Assembly: GCF_964355755.1 (NCBI RefSeq)
Contig: NC_092675.1
Span: 16,693,312-16,753,311, forward strand
Length of the DNA: 60,000 nt
Direction: 5' to 3'
From: Antedon mediterranea
Lineage: Eukaryota; Echinodermata; Crinoidea; Comatulida; Antedonidae
Positions 42,838 through 53,659 of this stretch are shown one piece after another. Both the position numbers and the translations under genes were made by a program. The notes under the pieces are model-generated. The model worked only from the letters and a program-made list of their open reading frames with translations, was not told where the DNA came from and did not search any database. How positions within the stretch are numbered: position 1 is the stretch's first letter; every line of letters begins with the position of its first letter.

Positions 42838-45335
42838 TGGCTTAAAACACCTCCAATTAGCGACCATTATATTATTTGGTATGAATAAAGACAAGAAGAA
42901 TAAATAACAATATAATAATAATCATGTAATAAAAACAAGTAATTATACTGGTCCTCTTCCAATTAAAGAACACTTTAGTTTAGACACTTCCAATTAGCGA
43001 CCATTTTTATTGTTTTGTATGAGTAAAGACAAGAGTAATAATAGTTTTTAATCATGTGACAAAAAACAAGTAATTGTACTGGTCCTCTTCCAATTAAAGA
43101 TCACTTAAAAATAAACACTTCCAATTAGCGACCGTTTTATTATTTTGTATGAGTAAAGACAAGAATAATAAATAGTTTATAATCATGTGATAAAAAACAA
43201 GTAATTGTACTGGTCCTCTTCCAATTAAAGATCACTTTACTTTAAGACACTTCCAATTAGCGACCGTTATATTGTTTTGTATGAGTACAGACAAGAAGAA
43301 TAAATAGATTTTAATCATGTGATAAAAAACAAATAATTGTACTGGTCCTCTTCCAATTAAAGGTCACTTTACTTTAAGACACTTCCAATTAGCGACCGTT
43401 ATATTATTTTGTATGAGTACAGACAAGAAGAATAAATAGATTTTAATCATGTGATAAAAAACAAGTAATTGTACTGGTCCTCTTCCAATGAAAGATCACT
43501 TTACTTTAAGACACTTCCAATTAGCGACCGTTATATTATTTTTTATGAATAAAAACATGAAGCATAAATAGTTTATAATCATGTGATATAAAATAAGTAA
43601 TTGTACTGGTCTTCTTCCAATTAAAGATCACTTTACTTTAAGACACTTCCAATTAGCGACCGTTATATTATTTTGTATGAGTACAGACAATTAGAAGAAT
43701 AAATAGATTTTAATCATGTGATAAAAAACAAGTAATTGTACTGGTCCTCTTCCAATTAAAGATCACTTTACTTTAAGACACCTCCAATTAGCGACCGTTA
43801 TATTATTTTGTATGAGTACAGACAAGAAGAATAAATAGATTTTAATCATGTGATAAAAAAACAAGTAATTGTACTGGTCCTCTTCCAATTAAAGATCACT
43901 TTACTTCAAGAAACTTCCATTTAGCGACCGTTATATTATTTTGTATGAATAAAGACAAGAATAATAAATAGTTTATAATCATGTGATATAAAATAAGTAA
44001 TTGTACGGGTACTCTTCCAATTAAAGGTCACTTTACTTTAAGACACTTCCAATTAGCGACCGTTATATTATTTTGTATGAGTACAGACAATTAGAAGAAT
44101 AAATAGATTTTAATCATGTGATAAAAAACAAGTAATTGTACTGGTCCTCTTCCAATGAAAGATCACTTTACTTTAAGACACTTCCAATTAGCGACCGTTA
44201 TATTATTTTGTATGAGTACAGACAAGAAGAATAAATAGATTTTAATCATGTGATAAAAAACAAGTAATTGTACTGGTCCTCTTCCAATTAAAGATCACTT
44301 TACTTTAAGACACTTCCAATTAGCGACCGTTATATTATTTTGTATGAGTACAGACAAGAAGAATAAATAGATTTTAATCATGTGATAAAAAATAAGTAAT
44401 TGTACTGGTCCTCTTCCAATTAAAGGTCACTTTACTGTAAGACACTTCCATTTAGCGACCGTTATATTATTTTGTATGAGTACAGACAAGAAGAATAAAT
44501 AGATTTTATTCATGTGATAAAAAACAAGTAATTGTACTGGTCCTCTTCCAATGAAAGATCACTTTACTTTAAAACACTTCCAATTAGCGACCGTTATATT
44601 ATTTTTTATGAATAAAAACAAGAAGCATAAATAGTTTATAATCATGTGATATAAAATAAGTAATTGTACTGGTCCTCTTCCAATTAAAGGTCACTTTACT
44701 GTAAGACACCTCCAATTAGCGACCGTTATATTATTTTGTATGAGTACAGACAATTAGAAGAATAAATAGATTTTAATCATGTGATAAAAAACAAGTAATT
44801 GTACTGGTCCTCTTCCAATGAAAGATCACTTTACTTTAAGACACTTCCATTTAGCGACCGTTATATTATTTTGTATGAGTACAGACAAGAAGAATAAATA
44901 GATTTTAATCATGTGATAAAAAACAAGTAATTGTACTGGTCCTCTTCCAATTAAAGATCACTTTACTTTAAGACACTTCCAATTAGCGACCGTTATATTA
45001 TTTTGTATGAGTACAGACAAGAAGAATAAATAGATTTTAATCATGTGATAAAAAATAAGTAATTGTACTGGTCCTTTTCCAATTAAAGGTCACTTTACTT
45101 TAAGACACTTCCATTTAGCGACCGTTATATTATTTTGTATGAATAAAGACAAGAAGAATAAATACTAGTTAAGACAAGAAGAATAAATAGTTTATAATCA
45201 TGTGATAAAAAACAAGTAATTGTACGGGTCCTCTTCCAATTATAGATCACTTTAGTTTAAACACTTCCAATTAGCGACCGTTATATTATTTTGTACGAGT
45301 AAAGACAAGAAGAATAAATAGTTTACTTGTTTAAT
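42838..45335. repeat. 132-bp satellite array, about 19 monomers
   Basis: The marker TTAGCGACC recurs at 42857, 42994, 43125, 43257 and onward to 45271 with spacing almost always 132 bp. A 135-bp variant carries ACAATTAGAAG in place of ACAAGAAG. Each monomer contains CTTCCAATTA twice, so it is itself a diverged dimer. Monomers with ATATAAAATAAG (starting about 43522, 43922, 44585) are each followed by a 135-bp variant, and 43922-44584 then 44585-45250 repeat a five-monomer, ~663-bp higher-order pattern. Edge monomers are more diverged. Confidence 0.95.
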
Positions 45336-46060
45336 CCCCAATCAATTAAAAGTTGCACCTTTTTATAATCAACACGATATAGCTGATCTCTTGAAAAAAC
45401 ATAATCAGTTTTACTGAAGTATTATGTTAATTGGTACATTGATCGTCACATCGAGAATATGGTAGGGGTGTCACACTATGTGCGTCTAGGGTGAATGCAA
45501 AGATAATGACATCGATATAGCGCCACATCAACACGTTTTTATGCACCTTTGGTGTAAGTATTTATTTTAGTATTTTGTCCTTAAATCAGAATTTATATTC
45601 AAAGAAAAAATGACTTGTTATGTAAAAAAACAACAATTCGGTATCTGGAATCTTAAAATTAATGTATCTATAAAAATAATTAATATGGGATAGGCCTGAG
45701 ACCTCATACATTTGTTAATAGGGCTACTTTATTGAACCTTCATTTTATCGGATGTTATAAGAACGCTTGCTTCAACCGATTCTTTTTTTGAACAGCATTT
45801 TGTTTAAAGGCGATTGTGTTATTTTCAATGTTTAATAAACTTCTGGAATTTCAGAGAAACCCATTTTAATAAACAAAAGCTTCTTATAAAATGTGCTTAC
45901 TGGATAATGTTTCATACATGTTTGGCTGGTTCAAATTTACTTTACTTTTGCTTTTCCGCTACTCCCCTGTTATACTATATATTTGTTGTTATGTAGAAAG
46001 ATTGAAAATAAATTCATTCATTCATTCTTCTTTTATTTCGGAAAAAAAAAATTCTCCATA
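45336..46060. other. Non-coding; probable LINE/retroposon 3' end
   Basis: The end GAAAATAAATTCATTCATTC (46006-46025) is the short-repeat tail typical of some non-LTR retrotransposons. A 60-codon + frame upstream (45814) has no recognised domain. Confidence 0.4.
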
Positions 46061-46063
46061 GTT

Positions 46064-46175
46064 CAGTAACAACAAGTGTACATTATTGTAAATATAACAA
46101 ATACATATACATATATATATATATATATAATATATATGTATTTGTTATATTTACAATAATGTACACTTGTTACTG
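46064..46175. repeat. 112-bp near-perfect palindrome with AT-dinucleotide loop
   Basis: CAGTAACAACAAGTGTACAT then TATTGTAAATATAACAAATA on the left is repeated inverted on the right; the only difference in the arms is a 3-base gap (AACAACAAG against AACAAG). The loop is (AT)n, with another (AT)n directly after. A strong cruciform/foldback candidate. Confidence 0.9.
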
Positions 46176-46282
46176 TCTGTATATATATATATATATATAT
46201 ATATGTATTGTGTTCCAACCGTACCACGCCGAGAATGTTAAAGGGTCGTTATCCGGTCGAGTTAAAGAACAATACCATGAAA

Positions 46283-46354
46283 GCCCCAGTGGTCTAATGG
46301 TTAGGGCAACTGCATATCAAGCCGACGGTCCGAGTTCGAGCCTCGGTTGGGGCG
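46283..46354 (+). tRNA. tRNA-like sequence, anticodon ATC, damaged stem
   Basis: 72 nt. Acceptor GCCCCAG pairs with TTGGGGC, and the T arm CCGAG-TTCGAGC-CTCGG is intact. In the anticodon stem ACTGC faces GCCGA, with two mismatches. The loop ATATCAA gives anticodon ATC (Asp codon GAU). Probably a pseudogene of the next copy. Confidence 0.6.
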
Positions 46355-46548
46355 ACTTTTTCTCATTCTCTCAGATTTCCTCATCTTTATCGTTTCAAAA
46401 ATTAATTAAATCATTTTCAGTGTATCACCGGGCGGTTTGGAATTTATTTCTATGCCTGTTGTGTTTACAACTGAGGACTAGTGCTGTTCCGCCGTACCAC
46501 GCCGAGAATGTTAAAGAGTCGCTATCCAATCGAGTTCGAACCGTGAAA

Positions 46549-46620
46549 GCCCCAGTGGTCTAACGGTTAGGACATCTGCATATCAAGCAGGCGGTCCGAG
46601 TTCGAGTCTCGGTTGGGGCG
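46549..46620 (+). tRNA. tRNA-like gene with intact cloverleaf, anticodon ATC (Asp?)
   Basis: 72 nt. Acceptor GCCCCAG/TTGGGGC, D stem GTCT/GGAC around AACGGTTA, anticodon stem TCTGC/GCAGG, loop ATATCAA, T arm CCGAG-TTCGAGT-CTCGG, discriminator G. A and B boxes are complete. Anticodon ATC would read GAU (Asp), but eukaryotic Asp tRNAs normally carry GTC, and the D arm resembles tRNA-Glu. It could be a SINE head rather than a working tRNA. Confidence 0.7.
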
Positions 46621-46730
46621 ACTTTAACTCATTCTCACAGATTTCCTCATCTTTATCGTTTCAAATTAATTAATTAAATTTCAGTATATTACCGGGCGGT
46701 TTAGAATTAATGTTCTATGCTACATAGTCA

Positions 46731-47364
46731 CGTGGTTAGAACAATAGTTTCATATATCTACTATGTAGATTGGATGAAGGAAAAGCAAATTCATGAATAC
46801 ATTACAAATAAATGTATGAATTGTGAATTACAAAAATATTAAATGTTGTTGTCTTGTCAGAATGAGTTGTAAATATGAACGAGTTTTGTAAACATAAATT
46901 ATATATCATTGATCATTACTTATATTAACAGGATAAAATAATAATAGTGTAATAATAATGAACAATAGTTACAGAAAAATATTTATTTATTTATTTATTT
47001 ATTGCTATTAAAACTTGTTTCAGTAAGTGTGTTTGTATTTATTTTACTTTGTTATTGATCATCATTGGTCTGGCTACCAATACATTGGAAGCACGCAAGC
47101 CTCGCTACCACGTCAAGGTTGATGATCATAGCGAGGGTAGGTTGCACGTTTGTATGTGCCCCTTTGACCAAAGAAAACATATTATAGAAGAAAATTGCAT
47201 AACATTATGAAACAGAATCATATGAGTTGTAAATATGAAAAAGTTTTTTAAACATAAAAATACAATAAAAATAAACACTAGTTACAATCTAATTCACGTA
47301 CTTTTACCTTACCGGACCTTTAGTCGCGTTATTCTTTTATACAATCTGCTTTTTAATTAATTTT
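46731..47364. other. Non-coding
   Basis: AT-rich, (TTTA)n near 46983, no gene or repeat recognised. Confidence 0.4.
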
Positions 47365-47645
47365 TTAATCCTTGTAGCGATCAAAGCAGGGCGCATGACA
47401 CATCATTGCATGTTTACACTGGACACACTGTATTTGATCTGTTGTTACCTGCCATTAGACCCCTTGAGCCTTTGACGTACTTATGCTCAGATATTCGTCT
47501 TCCGTTGATTCAATGAAAGATGGTGACGCTTTAATTAGCCGCTGTGGTGAATCTATGTTCTTCTTTCTGGTCCGACAAATGCAATTGGTATTTCTTCGTC
47601 GATGAGTTTCAGACAAAGCCGACAATCTCCTCTTGACGGAAGCAC
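47365..47645 (-). pseudogene. piggyBac-like C-terminal Cys-rich domain relic
   Basis: Minus strand. A TTTTTTACAG acceptor at 47646 is followed by VLPSRGDCRLCLKLIDEEIP and IAFVGPE, and about 170 bp on by IQCVQCKHAMMCHAPCFDRY then KD and a stop. The C-x2-C ... C-x2-C ... C-x3-C ... PCF-x-x-Y arrangement resembles the zinc-binding tail of piggyBac transposases, which recognises transposon ends. The two halves are in different frames with a stop between, so it is broken. It sits just downstream of the integrase-OTU gene; whether it was a separate insertion or a 3' exon is unclear. Confidence 0.35.
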
Positions 47646-47759
47646 CTGTAAAAAATCAAAGCATTAACGAAACTTACCTCTATAAGGTAAACAAATACCC
47701 TTTTCACCATTTAATGCTTCTGTGTATGTTGAGATTACCGGTCATAGGTAGGCCTACAG

Positions 47760-49855
47760 TTAAAGAGTGACGTTGTATGAATCAACATATAATTGTCCAG
47801 GTACTTCATTGTTGCTCTGATGAATCCTTTCCGGGAAATGTTCCATGTCACAAAGCAAATTGAATATATTTGGATCGATATCATCTTTTAGATGGTTGAC
47901 TGCTTCAATGTCATAATGTGTGTCCGTGAATTCAGATACGTATATAACGTCCATAATGCCTTCGGAACGCATTACCGCTTCATCTTCGTAATTATCTACC
48001 AGAGCAGCATTGAGGGTCACATCGGATACAATATCCCAGTATTTCCGTGCAAGGTGGTTTTTGATTGGTGCGTATGGTGTACGAGTGTATTTTAATTCAG
48101 CGTCATAAGTTTTCTTGTCTACATCCAGGACAGGCTCAAAGTGTGCACATAAGTTTGATAGGTAGATGTTTCTTTCAGATACTAAATCACCAAACTGATT
48201 ACTTATTGGTGCATATTTCAACCATTCATAATGTGGAAGCCCTTTCCTTCTTCCATATTTACTGTAAACATAAACATTCGTATTTGACATGGTCGCAAAT
48301 GCCATGATTTTGATGTCCGAACCCCATGTCCCATATTCCCCCATTCTCGTGTCTTCCACGTATCGTTCAAATGATCTGGATTCAATTTTTTCAAATAGGT
48401 TTTTGTTCATGGACATATAGTTTAGTATGTAATCCCGTACAACTACATGGTAGTTCTGGACACCAAAGAGAATATAACTCAAAGCCCTAAAAAGACAGTT
48501 GCCGTCCCCTCTCATATTAACAACTTTAGTAGGCCTGGCTGCCTTGTCCATTTCACATTTTAAGTGAGTTTTGTGAAAATTTTTGACATTGATACCAAAT
48601 GGTGCTGCCTTTTCAAGCTGCCAATTGGCATCGACAGGAAAGAATAACTTTCTTGAAGTTTTCGTGTTGAGGTATACCACATCACTATCAGATACAGGCC
48701 TACTGTTGTCATGGTCATCATCCGGTGCGACATTATCATTGTCTAATGTAGGTATGTTATCGTGATTATCCAGTGTGATATCATCGTTCTTGGATGTAGG
48801 TATGTTAATGTGATCATCCGGTGTGATATCATAATTCTTGGATGTAGGTCTGTTATCGTTATCATCAACATTCTTGGATGTAGGTATGTTAATAATGTGA
48901 TCATCCGGTGTGATATCACCATTCTTGGATGTAGGTATGTTATCATGGTGCGTTACTTCAGGTGGGATGTCTGGCGTTCGCTTTCGTTTCTTTGGAGGGA
49001 GATGCTTATCATTGGTATTACATTTCTGTTTAGTGCTTGATGATGGACAGTTCAAAGAGGTTGTTTTATCGGACTTGTAATGTCTGATCTTGTTTCCGTT
49101 AACAATAGCCCTTCTTCCTTTTAGTCGATATGTATTGTGAGTGAGGACTTTTTCTATAATATATGGACCAGTCCATCGAGCATTAAGTTTGCCTCCCTTT
49201 CTTGACAAATTTCTGGAATTCTGCAAGAGCACTTGATCTCCTGCATAGTACGTGTTGCTTTTAACACCAGCATCATGATAATGTTTTTGCTTTTTCTGTG
49301 CTTTTTTGATATTTTCTGATGCCTTTCTCCTTGAATCTTTGAGTTTCAAAAAAGCGTCCACTCTTATTTTTAAAGGAACAGTTCCGGATATGTCATCTTT
49401 ATTAGACGAAACGATGGGAATACGTAATTCTACAGGCAACACAGCCTTTCTACCGTAAACTAATGAGAATGGGTCACATTTTGTAGACTTGTGCTCGGAT
49501 GTTCTGTAGGCAAACAACACGTATGGGAGTTGTATATCCCAGTCATTTTGGTCTGCGTTGGTCAACGTCATAAGCATTGTGCAAAGTGTTCTGTTAAAGC
49601 GCTCCGTTTGCCCGCCTGTTTGAGGATGGTATGGTGAGGCAACTCTGTGGTCTACCCCAATCAGCTTACAGAAGCTGTCATTCAGCTCATTACAAAACTC
49701 TCTACCCTGGTCTGTAATCAATATAGAAGGTGTTCCATGTCTGCAGACAAAATCAATAAAAGATCTCAGCACTGTTTTAGCAGATTTATCTGGAATTGCA
49801 TCAGCTTCCACCCATTTGGTAAGGTACTCCGTAAATACAAGTAAGTACCGATTAC
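47760..49855 (-). CDS. Integrase-OTU exon C (D and E, GPY/F, repeat linker, OTU)
   Basis: Acceptor TGTTTCAG, then NRYLLVFTEYLTKWVEADAI and an uninterrupted frame to TAA. Contains LITDQGREF, PYHPQTGGQTERFNRT, the GPY/F region near 49120-49190, a linker (48735-48950) and the OTU domain (about 48110-48530). The ~120 residues after the OTU match nothing I know. Confidence 0.92.
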
Positions 49856-52800
49856 CTGAAACACAGCAAATAATAATATAATAAGCCGTAATAATAGTAG
49901 TGTCAAAATGTCATGATGAGATGTACAACACCCGAACTGTACGAATGAAATAACAATAATAATAACAATATTAATATCAATAAATATAATAAGAACAAGA
50001 ACAATAATAATATCGTGGATTTACATAGCGCCTAATGTTGTAAAACCTCTATGCGCTGAACAGTATTACCCCAGTCATGGTTTGGATCAAATTAAAACAG
50101 GCAGAAATAAAGATTATTACAGTATAGCCATAATCGATGTAAATCCGGTGACAATAATAAGAGCATCTGATTCTTGGTAAATCTAGTTTTTGTTGACAGT
50201 GTAAAAAAGAGAACTGTCATAATTTTAGTTTAGTTAACAATTTCAAGAAACCTCACAGAAATTGCGCTTGTGCCTTTACAATAATAAATTTAAGTTCAGC
50301 CCTATTACAATAAAGGCCGAACAGAACTAATTATTAACTGTAATTTTAGGCCCTGAAGAATGAATTACAAAGTTTTCTGAACGTATTTCATTCATGTCTT
50401 CTTGCTTTTTACTTTTACGTTTTGATTTAGCTTTTTTATCCAGTCACAGCATTTTTGTTTTTCAGTAATTTGTCATGAGATACCTTACCATTTTCTGTCT
50501 TTACCAAAGGCCCAACAATATCCATACCGATCTGTCTGAAAGCAGTATCTGTTACGGGTATAGGTTGAAGTGGCACTTTTGCTTTTTTTAAAACTTCTTT
50601 CCGTTGGCACTGATCACAGGCGGCTATAAAATTACGAACACCATCAAATGACCCCTTCCAATAATACCTTTCGCGTATCTTTTTCCAACTGTTAAAAAAA
50701 AAAAAAAATGTGTTTATTGTATTGATGATATTCAATCTCTTTGTAGGTTTACTATTGACCTTAAAACTGTATTATGGATTCTTTAAATATTTTAATTTTA
50801 TTTTGTTTTTTAATATTATTTATTATTTATTACCGCAGTTCACATCACCATTCTCATCAATGCATTATAATAACATTACAGTTTGGCGTTCCATATATTT
50901 TAACTTTTCGTTTAAGGCAAGCACTGGGCACAACTGATTAATTAACTTTTAATATTTATCTATGTTTCTAGTTTTTTTATTTGACAATGATAAATGAATA
51001 TTGAAAAGGGAAAAGATACCTTCTATGAAAAATGTCCATCAGTCCGTGATGATTCCGTGTCACATTGTACCAGGGAGATTTACATCTCCCTGATTGTACC
51101 GTGTTTACATTCTAAATACCCCCATATAAACTTCAAATTGAGTGCAGCCTCCCATACAAAATAACTACGCCCTCAATCTGGTAATAATTCACTCAGGCAA
51201 TAAAAAACTAACTTGAAAAGTATAAATAATTAATTGTCCTACTAGAATTATTGTGTACGCTTGGTGAATGTGCGACAGAGTAGATATAAAAATCGCCACT
51301 TTTTTTTTTAAATAAACAAGGGGAAATATATACGTTTTAACACTACATACTGGTTAAATTTATTTATTTTTAAAATGTAGAGGACACCCTATTAAGGAAA
51401 CCGGGTACTTTTTAGTGAGCCACAATGGTAGATTGCGAGAGGTAGTGGTCCTTTAAAATAGGTGGTCACTTACGAAAGATGTGGTCGATAAGGGAGGTGG
51501 TCGCTTACGATATGTGATCGATTATGAGAAGCGGTCTCCTAACAGAGAGGTCGTTTATTAGAAGTGGTCACTTAAGAGAGGTGATTTATACAAGAGTTGG
51601 TATATTATGAGAAGCGGTCCATTTAGAGATATGGTGGTCTTCTAAAAGAGATCATCACTTACGAGAGGCGGTCGAAAATAAAAAGCGGTCGCTTACGAGA
51701 GTTGTGGTTGTTAAGAGAGGTGGTCGCTTACTACGAGAGGTGGTCGATTATGAGAAGCGGTTCATAATGAGAGGATGTGATCACTTACAATAGTTGGTCG
51801 ATTATGGGAAGCGATCCCTTAACAGAGACGATGGCCGTTTAATAGAGGTGGTCACCCAAAAAAGTTGTCGTTACGAGAGAGGAAGTCGATTATGAGAAAC
51901 GGTCCCTTAAAAGAGTTGGTTGCTTACGATGTGTGGTCGTTTTAGAAAGTTGGTCGGTTACGAGACGTGGATAGATGGATAGCTAAGTAAACAGATGCAT
52001 TTGCACATGATTTAGACATTTAGGTTTGTAAAATATATATTTTCTACATTAGCTGGCGATAGTCCTACATTAGCTGGGATGCAATTTTCGTTCCTACATT
52101 CGTTGTTGATCGTTCTACATGGTGTTAATTTTTTTCATTACATAAGCTGCAGGTGGTTTTACTCCATTACCGGGGGATTGGAAACTAGTTTTGTTATTGA
52201 AAATGCGTTTTTTTTAAAGAAGTATTCCCTAAAAAAAAATGTAATAATCCACTTTAAAGTTACATAATAAAAGTCTTCTTCCTTACCTTTTTTTTTGTCA
52301 AATTGTGTTTTCTTTCATAAGTATACATTTTAAACGAACGAAAGTTAATACTGATATGGCTTTTTGCATTATGAATGAGCAACTAATATTGAACATATTT
52401 ATTATACCAAGACCTGAATAAGTTTTCATTCGGGAAGTATTTGTATCACTATTTAAAACTAAGATATCTCTCATGAGGGATATCTCTATATTACTTACTT
52501 ACCAAGATATTTAGAATGGAAGATTCTTGTCCCATTCGGAATATCACAAGTGGATTTTTTTCTGTGTTAGTTATGCAGTGGGCACGTGTAGAGTACCGTA
52601 TATGAACTGTTATAAAACTAAAACATTACTATTATAGATAGAGCTAGTTGTACTGTATTCTTCTTGGTTTTTCGAGGTGTAATAAGCCTACAACAAAATA
52701 TCTATTAACATAGATATTTCTTTTAAAAAGTAAGACATCTTAGTTTTCAATTGAAATAATCTATCTTTATTAAAAGAGATATCTTAATTTTGAACTAAAG

Positions 52801-53583
52801 ATATATGCGTTGTGTAGCACTGTGTAAATTATATAATAATAATCTGTCAAATTATTGAAACAGTGCTCATATTCGGAACATTTTTGATTAATTATTGAAT
52901 GCCAATATATGTTTTGTATTTTTTACATGTGATATTTTATGTTCAACTTCAATATATTTATACAATTAATTGCGATAATATATTGAGTAGAAATTATTAT
53001 CGACTTAACATATTTTTCATTCATGGAGGTATAAAAATATGTTTGAATCTATATATAAAATACTAACTTCATAATGTACACGGTCATTATACATTTTTCA
53101 ATTGATAAGTATTAGTTATTATTCATTTAATTCATTCATTTAATCATTTGTTTCGAATTCTGTGGTCCACAGAAAGTAAAATTACGTATAAAATCATTTA
53201 AAAACAATGCTGTACTAATTACTAATACTCATCTCAGGATGGCATTCCACCTGGCCAAACATATAAACAGTTTTAAAGTCACCCAGAAACTTATCGAAGC
53301 TTAAATATTATTTAATTGACAAACTTTAAACTTACGTTTTGTTGACACCCAAGTGACCACCATGTGCCTGCTTATGGATACTATTTAACACTTCGTTTTT
53401 TTCTTTCGGTAACAATACACGCAACAATCTACCAGAATGTTGTTTGTAATACAAGATATCACGAAGAATTGTAAAGTTCTTGGCTTTCCGTCGCAAACTT
53501 CGTTTTAATATTTCAGAATAATTTACAGGATAAACGTTGTTTTGTAGATAGTTTCTCAAGGCATCAAACTCATGATCGGCCAT
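47760..53583 (-). CDS. Three-exon integrase-OTU fusion (Ginger/Gypsy-type DD35E transposase with deubiquitinase-like domain)
   Basis: Minus strand, exons 53583-53336, 50688-50489 and 49855-47760; 847 codons plus stop, both GT-AG junctions in frame. Order: H2C2 zinc finger (two His in the first exon, CDQCQR in the second), integrase core with D1 at 50520-50522, D2 at 49710-49712 and E at 49602-49604 (35 residues apart), GPY/F-like WTGPYIIEKV, a low-complexity PTSKN repeat linker, then an OTU domain with GDGNCLFRALS (Cys at 48495-48497) and C-terminal AHFEPV (His at 48141-48143). The integrase would cut and join transposon ends; OTU enzymes remove ubiquitin. No reverse transcriptase or gag was found, so a Ginger1-type DNA transposon or domesticated gene is more likely than Gypsy. 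The start is uncertain: the frame stays open upstream and earlier exons may exist. Confidence 0.85.
48735..48950 (-). repeat. In-frame minisatellite coding the PTSKN linker
   Basis: About five copies of a 42-57 bp unit encode IPTSKN(x)DITPDDH-like peptides rich in Asp/Asn/Thr. It links integrase and OTU domains and probably varies in length between copies. Confidence 0.85.
49856..50488 (-). other. Intron 2 of the integrase-OTU gene
   Basis: 633 bp, AT-rich, between GGTAAG and TGTTTCAG on the minus strand. Rich in AATAAT words; no insert recognised. Confidence 0.7.
50489..50688 (-). CDS. Integrase-OTU exon B (zinc-finger Cys half, first Asp)
   Basis: A T14-AACAG acceptor and GGTAAG donor bound 200 nt. 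The first base completes a Thr codon and the frame continues WKKIRERYYWKG, CDQCQRK, then QIGMDIVGPL carrying the first catalytic Asp. Introns splitting the zinc finger and the catalytic triad are not expected in an LTR retrotransposon. Confidence 0.85.
51370..52200. repeat. GGTGGTCGCTTACGAGA-type degenerate array plus ATTAGCTGG tail (copy R1)
   Basis: About 25 variants of a short unit, GGTCGCTTACGAGAGGTGGT or ...GATTATGAGAAGCGGTCCCT, fill 51400-51970. They are followed by ACGTGGATAGATGGATAGCT and an ACATTAGCTGG-rich tail. It lies in intron 1 of the integrase gene (50689-53335). Related copies are at 55.1-56.1 kb. Confidence 0.85.
53336..53583 (-). CDS. Integrase-OTU exon A (zinc-finger His half)
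   Basis: Starts MADHEFDALRNYLQNNVYPV and ends GGHLGVNK with a consensus GTAAGT donor. The HKQAHGGHLG segment supplies the two zinc-binding His of the integrase H2C2 finger. In-frame upstream ATGs exist at 53589 and 53658; the first downstream one was chosen because homology-like sequence starts there. Confidence 0.8.
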
Positions 53584-53659
53584 AATCATGATAATAAGTA
53601 AAAATAGAAAGAAGGCAGATTGTAACGAACAACACCGTGATTGGAACTTTGCAAGCAAA

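Larger units (their letters stand above)
46221..46730 (+). repeat. Tandem duplication (273-bp unit) carrying tRNA-like genes
   Basis: GTACCACGCCGAGAATGTTA starts at 46221 and again at 46494. Both copies continue through a tRNA-like segment, then TCAGATTTCCTCATCTTTAT and (C)ACCGGGCGGTTT. It is either a duplicated tRNA locus or a tRNA-derived repeat. Confidence 0.85.

Noticed and set aside
47646-47677. 32-nt intron between a GAG/GTAAGT donor and TTTTTTACAG acceptor
   Set aside because: Too short for a normal spliceosomal intron; the acceptor may pair with another donor or be chance.
47760-53583. Gypsy-type LTR retrotransposon
   Set aside because: The integrase core is Gypsy-like, but no gag, protease or reverse transcriptase frames were found in 40-60 kb, no LTR pair is visible, and the integrase is split by introns in its zinc finger and catalytic core.
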